Of a stretch of DNA of 10,444 nucleotides, positions 1 to 7,273 are shown piece after piece. How positions within the stretch are numbered: the first letter of the stretch is position 1; every line of letters begins with the position of its first letter. The position numbers and the translations under genes are program-made. Origin of the DNA: RBG-16-66-20 sp039931635 (GTDB lineage Bacteria > Pseudomonadota > Gammaproteobacteria > Burkholderiales > SG8-39); the NCBI GenBank assembly GCA_039931635.1, contig JBDTRO010000250.1, positions 1 to 10,444 of the forward strand, written 5' to 3'. The notes under the pieces are model-generated. The model did not search any database, was not told the origin of the DNA, and saw only the letters and a list, made by a program, of their open reading frames with translations.

Positions 1-394
1 TCTGGAAGCGGTTGGCGTGCGAACGCTCCGCCTTCGCCAGCGTCTCGAACCAGTCGGCGATCTCGGTGAAGCCCTCGGTGCGCGCGGTCTTCGCCATCCC
101 CGGATACATGTCGGTGTACTCGTGGGTCTCGCCGGCGACGGCCGCCACGAGGTTCAGCTTGGTCGGGCCAATCGGCTTGTCGGTGGCCGGATCTCCCACC
201 GGCTCCATGTACTCCAGATGGCCGTGCGCGTGCCCGGTCTCGCCTTCGGCGGTCGAGCGGAACAGCGCGGCAACGTCGTTCTGACCTTCGACGTCGGCCT
301 TGGCCGCGAAATAGAGGTACCGGCGGTTCGCCTGCGATTCGCCGGCAAACGCCGCTTTCAGGTTGTCGTGCGTCTTGGATCCCTTGAGTTGCAT
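1..394 (-). CDS. rbr: Rubrerythrin, N-terminal part (cut by left window edge)
   Basis: This gene encodes the ferritin-like diiron domain of a rubrerythrin, a cytoplasmic non-haem iron protein that reduces peroxide. 131 complete codons are visible. The helix motifs carrying the iron ligands are present: E19 in AGESQANRRY (E-x6-Y), E52 and H55 in EGETGHAHGH, E89 and E92 in GETHEYTDMY, and E123 and H126 in ERSHANRF. The ATG at 394 is supported by a strong Shine-Dalgarno AAGGAG at 401-406 with a 6-base spacer, and MQLKGSKTHDNLKAAFAGES is a typical family N-terminus. The C-terminal rubredoxin-like domain, if present, lies outside the window, so a rubredoxin-less form cannot be excluded. The gene has its own upstream region and follows rppH on the same strand, but the hairpin between them suggests separate transcription. 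Confidence 0.93.
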   Translation of the reverse strand, partial: MQLKGSKTHDNLKAAFAGESQANRRYLYFAAKADVEGQNDVAALFRSTAEGETGHAHGHLEYMEPVGDPATDKPIGPTKLNLVAAVAGETHEYTDMYPGMAKTARTEGFTEIADWFETLAKAERSHANRFQ

Positions 395-432
395 GGCGAG
401 CTCCTTTTTGGAAGGGATTTACGGGAATGAAC

Positions 433-461
433 ACCTTAGGGCCTGCGGCCGGTCCGGGCAA
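433..461 (-). promoter_or_regulatory. Candidate sigma-70-type promoter for rubrerythrin
   Basis: Read on the minus strand, TTGCCC (456-461) and TAAGGT (433-438) are separated by exactly 17 bases. They match the -35 and -10 consensus at 4 and 3 positions. Transcription would start near 426, giving a leader of about 32 bases that contains the AAGGAG ribosome site. This rests on pattern alone; I see no convincing operator dyad nearby. Confidence 0.35.
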
Positions 462-481
462 ATCGTTTGTCGGCATGAATT

Positions 482-500
482 CGATAGCGCCCGGCTATCG
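482..500 (-). terminator. Hairpin just downstream of rppH, possible terminator
   Basis: A perfect 7-bp inverted repeat, CGATAGC (482-488) and GCTATCG (494-500), encloses a 5-base loop. It begins 6 bases past the rppH stop codon. In the rppH direction the stem is followed by GAATTCATGCC, which has no U-tract. It is therefore not a textbook intrinsic terminator; it may act as an RNA-stabilising 3' hairpin or assist Rho-dependent termination. Confidence 0.4.
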
Positions 501-505
501 CTCTC

Positions 506-1045
506 TCAGCGCCCCTCGCCCGCCTCCGTCGCGCCGGGTTCGTCGGCGTTGGACCGGGGCCGGCGGCGCCGGTCGGCGTTCTGGAACCGGTGCAGCTCGG
601 TCAGCGCCTGGCGGTAGACCTCGCGCTTGAACTCCACCACCGCTTCCACCGGCACCCAGTAATCGTGCCAGCGCCAGGCGTCGAATTCGGGCTTGCCGTT
701 GCCGCGCAGCTTGACGTCGCAATCGCGCCCCATCATGCGCAGCAGGTACCAGATCTGCTTCTGCCCCCGGTAGGTGCCGCGCCAGTCGCGCCGGATCCAC
801 TTGTCGGGCACCTCGTAGCGCAGCCATTGGCGCGTGCGCCCGAGGATGCGGACATGCTCGGGCTTGAGGCCAACCTCCTCCTCGAGCTCGCGGAACATCG
901 CTTCCTCGGGGGATTCGCCGGACTTGATGCCGCCCTGGGGGAACTGCCACGCGTGCTGGTTGACCCTCTTGCCCCAGAACACGTCGTTGCGCGCGTTCAG
1001 CAGGAGGATGCCTACGTTTGGCCGGTAGCCGTCCCGGTCGAGCAT
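506..1045 (-). CDS. rppH: RNA pyrophosphohydrolase RppH (Nudix hydrolase)
   Basis: RppH removes pyrophosphate from the 5' end of triphosphorylated mRNA, which starts RNase E-dependent decay; it also hydrolyses dinucleoside polyphosphates. The protein is 179 residues. The N-terminus MLDRDGYRPNVGILLLN matches the family start (DGYRPNVG). The Nudix box spans residues 38-60: GG at 38-39, E44, then REL at 52-54, the EE pair at 55-56 and G59. HAWQFPQGG before it is also characteristic of RppH. The reading frame stays open upstream to an ATG at 1135, but that 30-residue extension would overlap proS and has no family counterpart. The ATG at 1045 has a good ribosome site, AGGTGG, 7 bases upstream. The C-terminus (from about residue 150) is arginine-rich and less conserved. 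The gene is divergent from proS. Confidence 0.95.
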   Translation of the reverse strand: MLDRDGYRPNVGILLLNARNDVFWGKRVNQHAWQFPQGGIKSGESPEEAMFRELEEEVGLKPEHVRILGRTRQWLRYEVPDKWIRRDWRGTYRGQKQIWYLLRMMGRDCDVKLRGNGKPEFDAWRWHDYWVPVEAVVEFKREVYRQALTELHRFQNADRRRRPRSNADEPGATEAGEGR

Positions 1046-1052
1046 GGCTGCA

Positions 1053-1058
1053 CCACCT
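1053..1058 (-). promoter_or_regulatory. Ribosome binding site that fixes the rppH start
   Basis: AGGTGG on the minus strand lies 7 bases before the ATG at 1045. It supports the 179-residue form over the longer open frame that starts at 1135. Confidence 0.7.
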
Positions 1059-1062
1059 AAGC

Positions 1063-1068
1063 TAGAAT
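1063..1068 (+). promoter_or_regulatory. Candidate -10 box of the proS operon
   Basis: TAGAAT sits in the 80-base divergent region and would start transcription near 1075, about 50 bases before proS. The surrounding 9-mer GCTAGAATT occurs again upstream of the MFS gene at 9685-9693. No good -35 hexamer is visible at 16-18 bases; that position falls inside the start of rppH. A weak opposing promoter for rppH may also lie here: TTGTTT (1102-1107) and AAAAAT (1079-1084) on the minus strand, 17 bases apart. Confidence 0.4.
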
Positions 1069-1125
1069 TCCCTGCTGCATTTTTCCACAGCCTCACCGCA
1101 AAAACAACGCCGATTCTGCCCGCGA

Positions 1126-2829
1126 ATGCGCTCATCGCGACACTTCATCTCGACCATCAAGGAGGTGCCTGCCGAGGCCGAACTCGTCAGCCACAAGCTG
1201 ATGATGCGCGCCGGCATGGTCCGGCGCCTGGCGGCGGGCATTTACACCTGGATGCCAGTCGGCCTGCGCGTGGTCCGCAAGATCGAGGCAATCGTGCGCG
1301 AAGAAATGAACCGCGCCGGCGCGCTGGAGCTCTCGATGCCGGTGGTGCAGCCGGCCGAACCCTGGCAGGAGTCCGGCCGCTGGGCGGCCTACGGCCCCGA
1401 GCTGCTGCGCTTCAAGGACCGGCACGAGCGCGATTTCGTGCTGCAGCCGACCTCGGAAGAGGTGATCACCGAGATCGCGCGCGCAGAACTGCGCAGCTAC
1501 CGCAAGCTGCCGCTGCACCTGTACCAGATCCAGACCAAGTTCCGGGATGAGCGCCGGCCGCGCTTCGGCGTCATGCGCGGGCGCGAATTCGTGATGAAGG
1601 ACGGTTATTCCTTCCACGCCGATTTCGCCGATCTGCAGCGCGAATACCGCAACATGCACGACACCTACACGCGCATCTTCACGCGCCTGGGCCTGAAGTT
1701 CCGCGCCGTCGCCGCCGATCCCGGCGCCATCGGCGGCACCGGCTCGCACGAATTCCAGGTGCTCGCCGATTCCGGCGAGGACGCGATCGCCTGGACCCCG
1801 GAGTCCGACTACGCGGCCAACCTGGAGCTGGCGGAAGCTGTTTTTCCTTTCGAAAAAAGAAAGGATCCAGGCGAAGCAATGCAGAAAGTCGCCACCCCGG
1901 GCAAGACCACCTGCGAGGACGTCGCTGCGCTGCTCAGGCTTGCGCTGCAGCGCACGGTCAAGGCGGTGGCCGTGATGCAGGACGCGGAATTCAACCTGCT
2001 CCTGATCCGGGGCGACCACAACCTGAACGAAATCAAGACGCAGAAGGCGCTGGGCGCGTTCCGTTTCGCGAGCGAAGGCGAGATCCTGACGGCGCTGGGT
2101 TGCAAGCCCGGCTATATCGGGCCCGTCGGCGCCAACGTGAAGGTGGTTGCGGACCGTACCGTGGCCTGCATGGGCGATTTCGTCTGCGGCGCGAACGAAG
2201 CGGGCTTTCACCTTGTGGGCGTGAACTGGGGCCGCGACCTGCCGGAACCTGCGCTCGTGGCCGACATTCGCAACGTCGTCGAGGGCGATCCGTCGCCCGA
2301 CGGCAAGGGCACGCTCAGGATCCAGCGCGGCATCGAGGTCGGGCACATCTTTCAGCTGCGCACCAAGTACTCCGAGCCGCTGAAGGCGATGTACCTGGAC
2401 GACAAGGGCGCCAGCCAGCCGATGGAGATGGGCTGCTATGGGATCGGCATCACGCGCATCGCCGCCGCCGCCATCGAGCAGAACCACGACGAGCGCGGCA
2501 TCGTGTTTCCGCGCCCGATCGCGCCCTTCGAGGCCTGCCTGGTGCCGATCGGCTTCCACAAGAGCGCCGCAGTGCGCGAGGCGGCCGAAAAACTCTATGG
2601 GGAACTGCTTGCCGCCGGGATCGACGTGCTGCTGGAAGACCGCGACGAGCGTCCCGGCGTGCTGTTCGCGGACATGGACCTGCTCGGAATTCCGCACCGC
2701 CTGGTGATCTCCGAGCGCGGCCTGGCCGCCGGCACGATCGAATACAAGGGGCGCTCGCAGGGCGCGGCCGAGAACGCGCCGCTCGGCTCCGCGCTCGCCT
2801 GCCTCAGGGAAAAGTTCGTCGCGGCATGA
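1126..2829 (+). CDS. proS: Prolyl-tRNA synthetase (bacterial type, with editing domain)
   Basis: This cytoplasmic class II aminoacyl-tRNA synthetase attaches proline to tRNA(Pro). The 567-residue length and the start MRSSRHFISTIKEVPAEAEL are typical of the bacterial form. The QPTSEE loop lies at 107-112. Motif 2 begins FRDERRPRFGVMRGREFVMK at 139. The inserted YbaK-like editing domain, which clears mischarged Ala-tRNA(Pro), covers roughly 225-410 and keeps the lysine K279 in RTVKAVAV. Motif 3 is GCYGIGITR at 436-444, and the anticodon-binding domain runs from about 465 to the end. All catalytic regions look intact. The stop codon overlaps the next start as ATGA, so proS leads the five-gene run and a housekeeping promoter would drive the cell-wall genes behind it. 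A 572-residue open frame on the opposite strand is a shadow of this gene. Confidence 0.98.
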   Translation: MRSSRHFISTIKEVPAEAELVSHKLMMRAGMVRRLAAGIYTWMPVGLRVVRKIEAIVREEMNRAGALELSMPVVQPAEPWQESGRWAAYGPELLRFKDRHERDFVLQPTSEEVITEIARAELRSYRKLPLHLYQIQTKFRDERRPRFGVMRGREFVMKDGYSFHADFADLQREYRNMHDTYTRIFTRLGLKFRAVAADPGAIGGTGSHEFQVLADSGEDAIAWTPESDYAANLELAEAVFPFEKRKDPGEAMQKVATPGKTTCEDVAALLRLALQRTVKAVAVMQDAEFNLLLIRGDHNLNEIKTQKALGAFRFASEGEILTALGCKPGYIGPVGANVKVVADRTVACMGDFVCGANEAGFHLVGVNWGRDLPEPALVADIRNVVEGDPSPDGKGTLRIQRGIEVGHIFQLRTKYSEPLKAMYLDDKGASQPMEMGCYGIGITRIAAAAIEQNHDERGIVFPRPIAPFEACLVPIGFHKSAAVREAAEKLYGELLAAGIDVLLEDRDERPGVLFADMDLLGIPHRLVISERGLAAGTIEYKGRSQGAAENAPLGSALACLREKFVAA

Positions 2830-3422
2830 GGCGCGCGCTGGCGCTGGCACTGCTCCTCCTCGCGCCGCCCGCGCTCGCGGGCAACCAGGTCGAGGAGCAA
2901 CTCTCGGCCAGCACGCGCGCCTCGCTGCAGGCCTCGATCGCGGACCGCGCGGTCCCGGTCATCAGCTTCGACAGCGGCACCGAAAACGCGCACAAATGGA
3001 TCTACGAGATGGGCAAGCGCCTGCAAAGCCGCATGCCCGACCGCAAGACGCGCACCGAATTCCTCAAGACCCTGCACTACGAAGCCAAGCGCAACGGCCT
3101 CGATCCCCAGATGGTGCTGGGGCTGATCCAGGTTGAATCCGCTTACCGCAAGTACGCGGTCTCCAGCGCCGGCGCGCGCGGCTACATGCAGGTGATGCCG
3201 TTCTGGATCAGGGCCATCGGCGAGCCGCACCACAACCTGTTCGCGCTGCGCACCAACCTGCGCTACGGCTGCGTCATCCTGCGCCACTATCTGACCCTCG
3301 AGAAAGGCGACTACTTCCTTGCGCTTGGCCGCTACAACGGCAGCCGCGGACGCCCGGAGTATCCCGACGCAGTGCACGCCGCCTGGCGCGGACGCTGGAA
3401 ATATGACGGCGCTACCAGCTGA
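2826..3422 (+). CDS. Secreted SLT-family lytic transglycosylase
   Basis: This protein probably cleaves the MurNAc-GlcNAc bond of peptidoglycan in the periplasm, leaving a 1,6-anhydro end. The 198-residue protein starts with a signal peptide (MRRALALALLLLAPPALAG, cleavage probably after PALA). The SLT (Slt70-type, family 1) domain begins at about residue 90 with NGLDPQMVLGLIQVES; E104 is the expected catalytic glutamate. GARGYMQVMP (117-126), NLRYGC (144-149) and ALGRYNGS (166-173) are the other signature motifs. No LysM or other wall-binding domain is present, so it is a minimal enzyme. The frame is open far upstream inside proS, but only the ATG at 2826 gives a signal peptide, and it forms an ATGA overlap with the proS stop. 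No close Shine-Dalgarno is visible, which fits translational coupling. Confidence 0.92.
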   Translation: MRRALALALLLLAPPALAGNQVEEQLSASTRASLQASIADRAVPVISFDSGTENAHKWIYEMGKRLQSRMPDRKTRTEFLKTLHYEAKRNGLDPQMVLGLIQVESAYRKYAVSSAGARGYMQVMPFWIRAIGEPHHNLFALRTNLRYGCVILRHYLTLEKGDYFLALGRYNGSRGRPEYPDAVHAAWRGRWKYDGATS

Positions 3423-4323
3423 GCGCGGCGAAATCGTGCTCGGCCACCGGCGCGTGTACATCGTGCCGAGCCGGCTTGGCCTGTACTTCGCCGGCACGCT
3501 GACAATCCTGCTGGTGGGCTCGATCAACTACGCGCTGTCGCTCGGCTTCGCGCTGGCCTTCCTGCTGGCGGGCATGGGACTCGCGGCCATGGTGCAGACC
3601 ACGCGCAACCTGGCGCGGCTGTCGGTGCGCGCTAGTCGTAGCGAACCGGTGTTTGCGGGCGATGCGGCGCGCTTCCGGCTCGGCATGGCGAACGCGGGTG
3701 GTTACGACCGGCCGGAAATCCTCGTGCGCCACCAGGGCTCGGGCGCCGAGCAGACCATCGACGTCGCCGCGGCGAACTCCGCCGAGGCGGTGCTCGCGGT
3801 GCCGGCGCTGCGGCGCGGCTGGCTACCGCTTGGCCGGGTGATGCTTGAAACCCGCTTTCCGGTCGGCCTGTTCCGCGCCTGGAGCTACGTCGAGCCCGGC
3901 AGCCGCTGCCTCGTCTATCCGCGCCCCGAGGCGAGCGCGCTGCCGCCGCTCGCGCCCAGCGCGCAGGCGGGCGGCGCGCGCGCCCACGCGCAGGGCAGCG
4001 ACGATTTTTCCGGACTGCGCGGCTATCAGCCTTCCGATTCCCCGCGCCACGTCGCCTGGAAATCCGCGGCGCGCAGCGACGCCATGCTGACCAAGCAGTT
4101 CGCCGGCGACGCGGTGGCGGAGCTCTGGCTCGACCTGCGCGAGTTGCCGCCTTCGCTTGGCCTGGAGCCGCGCCTGTCGCGCCTCACCGGCTGGGTGCTC
4201 GCCGCCGAACGCGTCGGCGCGCTCTACGGCCTGCGCCTGCCCGGCGTCGAGATCGTGCCCGGCCGCGGCGAGGCGCATTGCGCCGCCTGCCTGGAAGCGC
4301 TCGCCTTGTACCAGGCCGCATGA
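3403..4323 (+). CDS. DUF58 family membrane protein (TgpA partner type)
   Basis: The product has 306 residues. Two adjacent hydrophobic segments lie at about 26-40 and 43-64, followed by a beta-rich region and the DUF58 signature at 201-233, starting DFSGLRGYQPSDSPRHVAWK. The function is not known biochemically. In many bacteria DUF58 proteins are encoded beside a MoxR AAA+ ATPase and a TgpA-like transglutaminase, and they are thought to work with them in envelope assembly or stress. The C-terminal part has no DxSxS metal-binding motif of the kind found in von Willebrand A-like domains (it reads LWLDLRELPP), so a metal-dependent adhesion role is doubtful. The chosen ATG gives a 20-base overlap with the preceding transglycosylase gene; an in-frame ATG at 3319 lies deep inside that gene and would add an uncharacteristic N-terminus. 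The stop overlaps the next start as ATGA. Confidence 0.88.
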   Translation: MTALPAERGEIVLGHRRVYIVPSRLGLYFAGTLTILLVGSINYALSLGFALAFLLAGMGLAAMVQTTRNLARLSVRASRSEPVFAGDAARFRLGMANAGGYDRPEILVRHQGSGAEQTIDVAAANSAEAVLAVPALRRGWLPLGRVMLETRFPVGLFRAWSYVEPGSRCLVYPRPEASALPPLAPSAQAGGARAHAQGSDDFSGLRGYQPSDSPRHVAWKSAARSDAMLTKQFAGDAVAELWLDLRELPPSLGLEPRLSRLTGWVLAAERVGALYGLRLPGVEIVPGRGEAHCAACLEALALYQAA

Positions 4324-6284
4324 GCCAGGCCGGTCCCGCCCTGCCCGCGCAGCGGCCGATCGGCCCGCACGAATTCACCTTGCTGCTCGCCGGGCTGGTG
4401 ATCGTGGCCGCGCCGCATTCGCTGAACGCGCCGTGGTGGCTGATCCTGCTCACGGTGCTGCTCTACGCCTGGCGCGGCGCGGCCGTCTGGCACCCCGGCC
4501 TGCTGCCCTCGCGCTGGATCCTGATCGTCATCGTGGCGCTGGGCACGGCCGGCATCTGGCTGGAATTCCGCGCCATCTTCGGCCGCCTGCCCGGGGTGAT
4601 GCTGCTTTTCATGTTCTCGGGGCTGAAGCTGCTCGAATCGCGCGACCAGCGCGATGCGGCGGCGGTCGTGTTCCTCACCTGGTTCCTCGCGATCACCAAT
4701 TTCCTCTACACGCAGTCGATTCCGACCGCGCTGGGCATGTTCGCCGCGGTCGCCGCCAGCATCGCGGCGCTGGTCACCGGCGCCGCGCCGCGCCGCGCGC
4801 CGCGCGCCAACCTGCGCACCGCCGGGCTGCTGCTCGGTCAGGCGGTGCCGGCCGCGCTGGTGCTGTTCCTGCTCTTCCCGCGCATCCAGGGCCCGCTCTG
4901 GGGCCTGCCGCAGGATTCCTCCGCGGCCGTGACCGGCCTCTCGGATACGATGGCGCCGGGCAGCCTGTCGCAGCTCTCGCTGTCCGATGCAATCGCCTTC
5001 CGCGTCGAATTCAAGGCGCAGACGCCGAGCCGGCGCGCGCTGTACTGGCGCGGGCTCGTGCTCGCGGATTTCGATGGCCGCGCCTGGCGCCTCGGCTACC
5101 CGAATTTCGGCGACCTGGAACCGCCCACCGGCGGCACGCGCGTCGAATACGCCGTCCTGCTCGAGCAGCACAACCGCAACTGGCTGTTCGCGCTGGAACG
5201 CGCCGCCAGCCTGCCCGAGAACGCGCGCCATCTTGAAGACGGCCAGATCGTCAGCCTGACCCAGGTACGCAGCAGGATGCGCTACGAGCTCGCCTCGGTG
5301 ATCGACGCGGTGCCAAAACCGACCGAACTGCGCCGCGTGCTCGATCGCGCGCGCCGCCTGCCGGTGGACTTCAACCCGCGCGCGCGCGCGCTGGCCGAGG
5401 GCTGGCGCGCGGCGGCGGCGGACGACAGCGAAGTGCTCCGGCTCGCGATCAACTATTTCCGGCTCGAGCGCCTGCAGTACACCACCGAGCCGCCGCTGCT
5501 CGGACGCGATTCAGTGGACGAATTCCTCTTCGACACGCGGCAGGGCTTCTGCGAACATTTTTCTTCCGCGTTCGTTTTCCTGCTGCGCGCCGCAGGCGTC
5601 CCGGCGCGCGTCGTGACCGGTTACCAGGGCGGCGAGACGAATCCGGTGGACGGCACATTCACCGTGCGCCAGTCCGATGCGCACGCCTGGACCGAGGTGT
5701 TCATCGCCGGCAACGGCTGGATCCGCGTCGACCCGACGGCGCTGTCGGTGCCGGGACGGGTGGATTCCGGGCTGGCGCGCGCCGTCGCCGCGGGCGACGC
5801 GTTGCCGCTGCTGATGCGGCCCGAGCTGGAGTGGCTGCGCACGCTGCGCTTCAACTGGGAAGCCATGTCCCACCAGTGGAACCTGCTCGTGCTGGGCTAC
5901 AACCCGGACCGCCAGCGCGAGCTGTTGTCGTTCTTCGGCGTGAAGAATGCCGACTGGCTGGACCTCGCCGCCACGCTGCTGGCGACGCTGGGCGCCTTCG
6001 TGCTCGGCCTGTTCGCCTGGATGCTGCGCCGGATGGTGCGGCCCGACCCGGTGCAAAAATCATGGCACGAGTTCTGCCGCAAGCTTGGCGCAAAGGGCGT
6101 CGCGCGCGCGCCGCAGGAAGGCCCGCGCGACTATTCCGAGCGCGCCGCGCGCAGCCTGCCCGCCCTTGGCGAGCCGATCCAGCGCATCGCGGAGCTCTAC
6201 ATCGCGCTGCGCTATGGCGCTGCGCGGGCGCCCGAGGGCGAAGCCGAACTGCGCCGCCGGGTGCGAGAGCTGAGCCCCGGATGA
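4320..6284 (+). CDS. tgpA: TgpA-type membrane transglutaminase-like protein (DUF3488 / transglutaminase core / DUF4129)
   Basis: This is a 654-residue inner-membrane protein. About seven hydrophobic segments fill residues 17-187 (the DUF3488 part), for example near 17-33, 39-57, 64-82, 90-106, 111-130, 135-155 and 167-187. A large soluble region follows, presumably periplasmic, holding the transglutaminase core. The likely Cys-His-Asp triad is C411 (TRQGFCEHFSSAF), H455 (SDAHAWTEVF) and D471 (WIRVDPT). One more membrane segment lies at about 547-569, followed by a cytoplasmic DUF4129-like tail. The related TgpA of Pseudomonas aeruginosa is reported as important for viability; the natural substrate is unsettled. 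The triad is intact, so an active enzyme is expected; whether it acts as transglutaminase or protease cannot be told from sequence. It overlaps both neighbours by ATGA. Confidence 0.93.
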   Translation: MSQAGPALPAQRPIGPHEFTLLLAGLVIVAAPHSLNAPWWLILLTVLLYAWRGAAVWHPGLLPSRWILIVIVALGTAGIWLEFRAIFGRLPGVMLLFMFSGLKLLESRDQRDAAAVVFLTWFLAITNFLYTQSIPTALGMFAAVAASIAALVTGAAPRRAPRANLRTAGLLLGQAVPAALVLFLLFPRIQGPLWGLPQDSSAAVTGLSDTMAPGSLSQLSLSDAIAFRVEFKAQTPSRRALYWRGLVLADFDGRAWRLGYPNFGDLEPPTGGTRVEYAVLLEQHNRNWLFALERAASLPENARHLEDGQIVSLTQVRSRMRYELASVIDAVPKPTELRRVLDRARRLPVDFNPRARALAEGWRAAAADDSEVLRLAINYFRLERLQYTTEPPLLGRDSVDEFLFDTRQGFCEHFSSAFVFLLRAAGVPARVVTGYQGGETNPVDGTFTVRQSDAHAWTEVFIAGNGWIRVDPTALSVPGRVDSGLARAVAAGDALPLLMRPELEWLRTLRFNWEAMSHQWNLLVLGYNPDRQRELLSFFGVKNADWLDLAATLLATLGAFVLGLFAWMLRRMVRPDPVQKSWHEFCRKLGAKGVARAPQEGPRDYSERAARSLPALGEPIQRIAELYIALRYGAARAPEGEAELRRRVRELSPG

Positions 6285-7273
6285 AACGGATCCTGCTCGC
6301 CCTCGCCTGCGTTTTCCTCGGCAACGCCAGCGCCCAGGGCGGTCCGCCGCAGAAACCCTACGGCAAGCGCGAAGACGTGCAGGAGTTCATCCGGCAGATG
6401 GCCGGGCGGCACGGCTTCGTCGAGCGCGAACTCGAATTCCTTTTCTCCCGCGTGCGCCGCGAACCCGCGATTCTGGCCGCGATCACGCCGCCGAAGGACG
6501 CCGTGGCGCGCTCCTGGCTCGCCTACCGCGGGCGCTTCGTCACCGAAGCGCGCATCAACGAGGGCGCGGCGTTCTGGCGCCGCCACGCCGCCGCGCTCGA
6601 ACGCGCCGCCCAGGAGCACGGCGTGCCGGAGGAGATCATCGTCGCCATCATCGGCGTCGAGACGGTCTACGGCCGCCAGATGGGCACCTGGCGAGTGATC
6701 GATGCGCTCTCCACACTCTCGTTTGACTACCCGCCGCGCGCCGAATTCTTCCGCGGCGAACTGGAGCAGTATCTGCTCTTCGCGCGCGATGCGGGGATCG
6801 ACGTCTTCAGCGTGCGCGGCTCCTACGCCGGCGCGATCGGCATGCCGCAGTTCATGCCGGGCAGCTACCGGCGCTTCGCCGTCGATTTCGACGGCGACGG
6901 CACGATCGACCTGCGCGCCAGCCCCGCTGACGCCATTGGCAGCGTCGCCAACTTTCTCGTCCAGCACGGCTGGCAGCGCGGCGAACGCGTGCACCTGCCG
7001 GCGCGGGTTGCAGGCGACGGCTACCGCGCGCTGGTGGACGCGGGAATCGAACCGAAAACCGCGCTCTCGGAGATGAAACGCTACGGGGTCGAGACGCGCA
7101 CCGATCTCCCGCTGGAGACGCCGGTGGCGCTGATCGAGCTGGAGAGCCCCGGCGCGACGACCGAATACCGGCTCGGCCTGCGCAATTTCTACGTCCTCAC
7201 CCGCTATAACCGCAGCGTTCTCTACGCGTCCGCGGTCTACGACCTCGCGCAGGAAATCAGGGCGAAGCGCTAG
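6281..7273 (+). CDS. mltB: Lytic murein transglycosylase B (MltB family)
   Basis: This 330-residue periplasmic enzyme cleaves peptidoglycan glycan strands to give 1,6-anhydromuropeptides. The catalytic glutamate is E127 in IIGVETVYGRQMG. GSYAGAIGMPQFMPGSYRRF (180-199) is the family hallmark. DFDGDGTIDL (202-211) is the EF-hand-like calcium loop also present in E. coli Slt35/MltB. The N-terminus MKRILLALACVFLGNASAQG is a signal peptide. C10 sits inside the hydrophobic core without a proper lipobox, so cleavage by signal peptidase I near ASA-Q and a soluble protein look more likely than the lipoprotein form known in E. coli. The start overlaps the tgpA stop as ATGA, which excludes longer in-frame alternatives. 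The 3' end overlaps the opposing nlpD by 17 bases. Confidence 0.95.
   Translation: MKRILLALACVFLGNASAQGGPPQKPYGKREDVQEFIRQMAGRHGFVERELEFLFSRVRREPAILAAITPPKDAVARSWLAYRGRFVTEARINEGAAFWRRHAAALERAAQEHGVPEEIIVAIIGVETVYGRQMGTWRVIDALSTLSFDYPPRAEFFRGELEQYLLFARDAGIDVFSVRGSYAGAIGMPQFMPGSYRRFAVDFDGDGTIDLRASPADAIGSVANFLVQHGWQRGERVHLPARVAGDGYRALVDAGIEPKTALSEMKRYGVETRTDLPLETPVALIELESPGATTEYRLGLRNFYVLTRYNRSVLYASAVYDLAQEIRAKR

Noticed and set aside
1046..1135. 30-residue N-terminal extension of RppH
   Set aside because: The family starts at the DGYRPNVG region, a good ribosome site precedes the ATG at 1045, and the extension would overlap the start of proS.
1852..1860. A6G run in proS as a -1 frameshift (slippery) site
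   Set aside because: The run is in the wrong phase relative to the codons (GAA AAA AGA), and the zero frame encodes a full-length intact ProRS.
1132..2850. 572-codon open frame antisense to proS, and other long antisense frames across the window
   Set aside because: They mirror real genes in a GC-rich sequence where stop codons are rare. The translations are rich in Arg, Ala and His and show no recognisable motif, while the opposite strand encodes clear conserved families.
4157..5236. Long open frame overlapping the DUF58/tgpA junction in another frame
   Set aside because: The product is of low-complexity Arg/Ala/Pro type with no domain, and two well-conserved genes occupy the same DNA in the correct frames.
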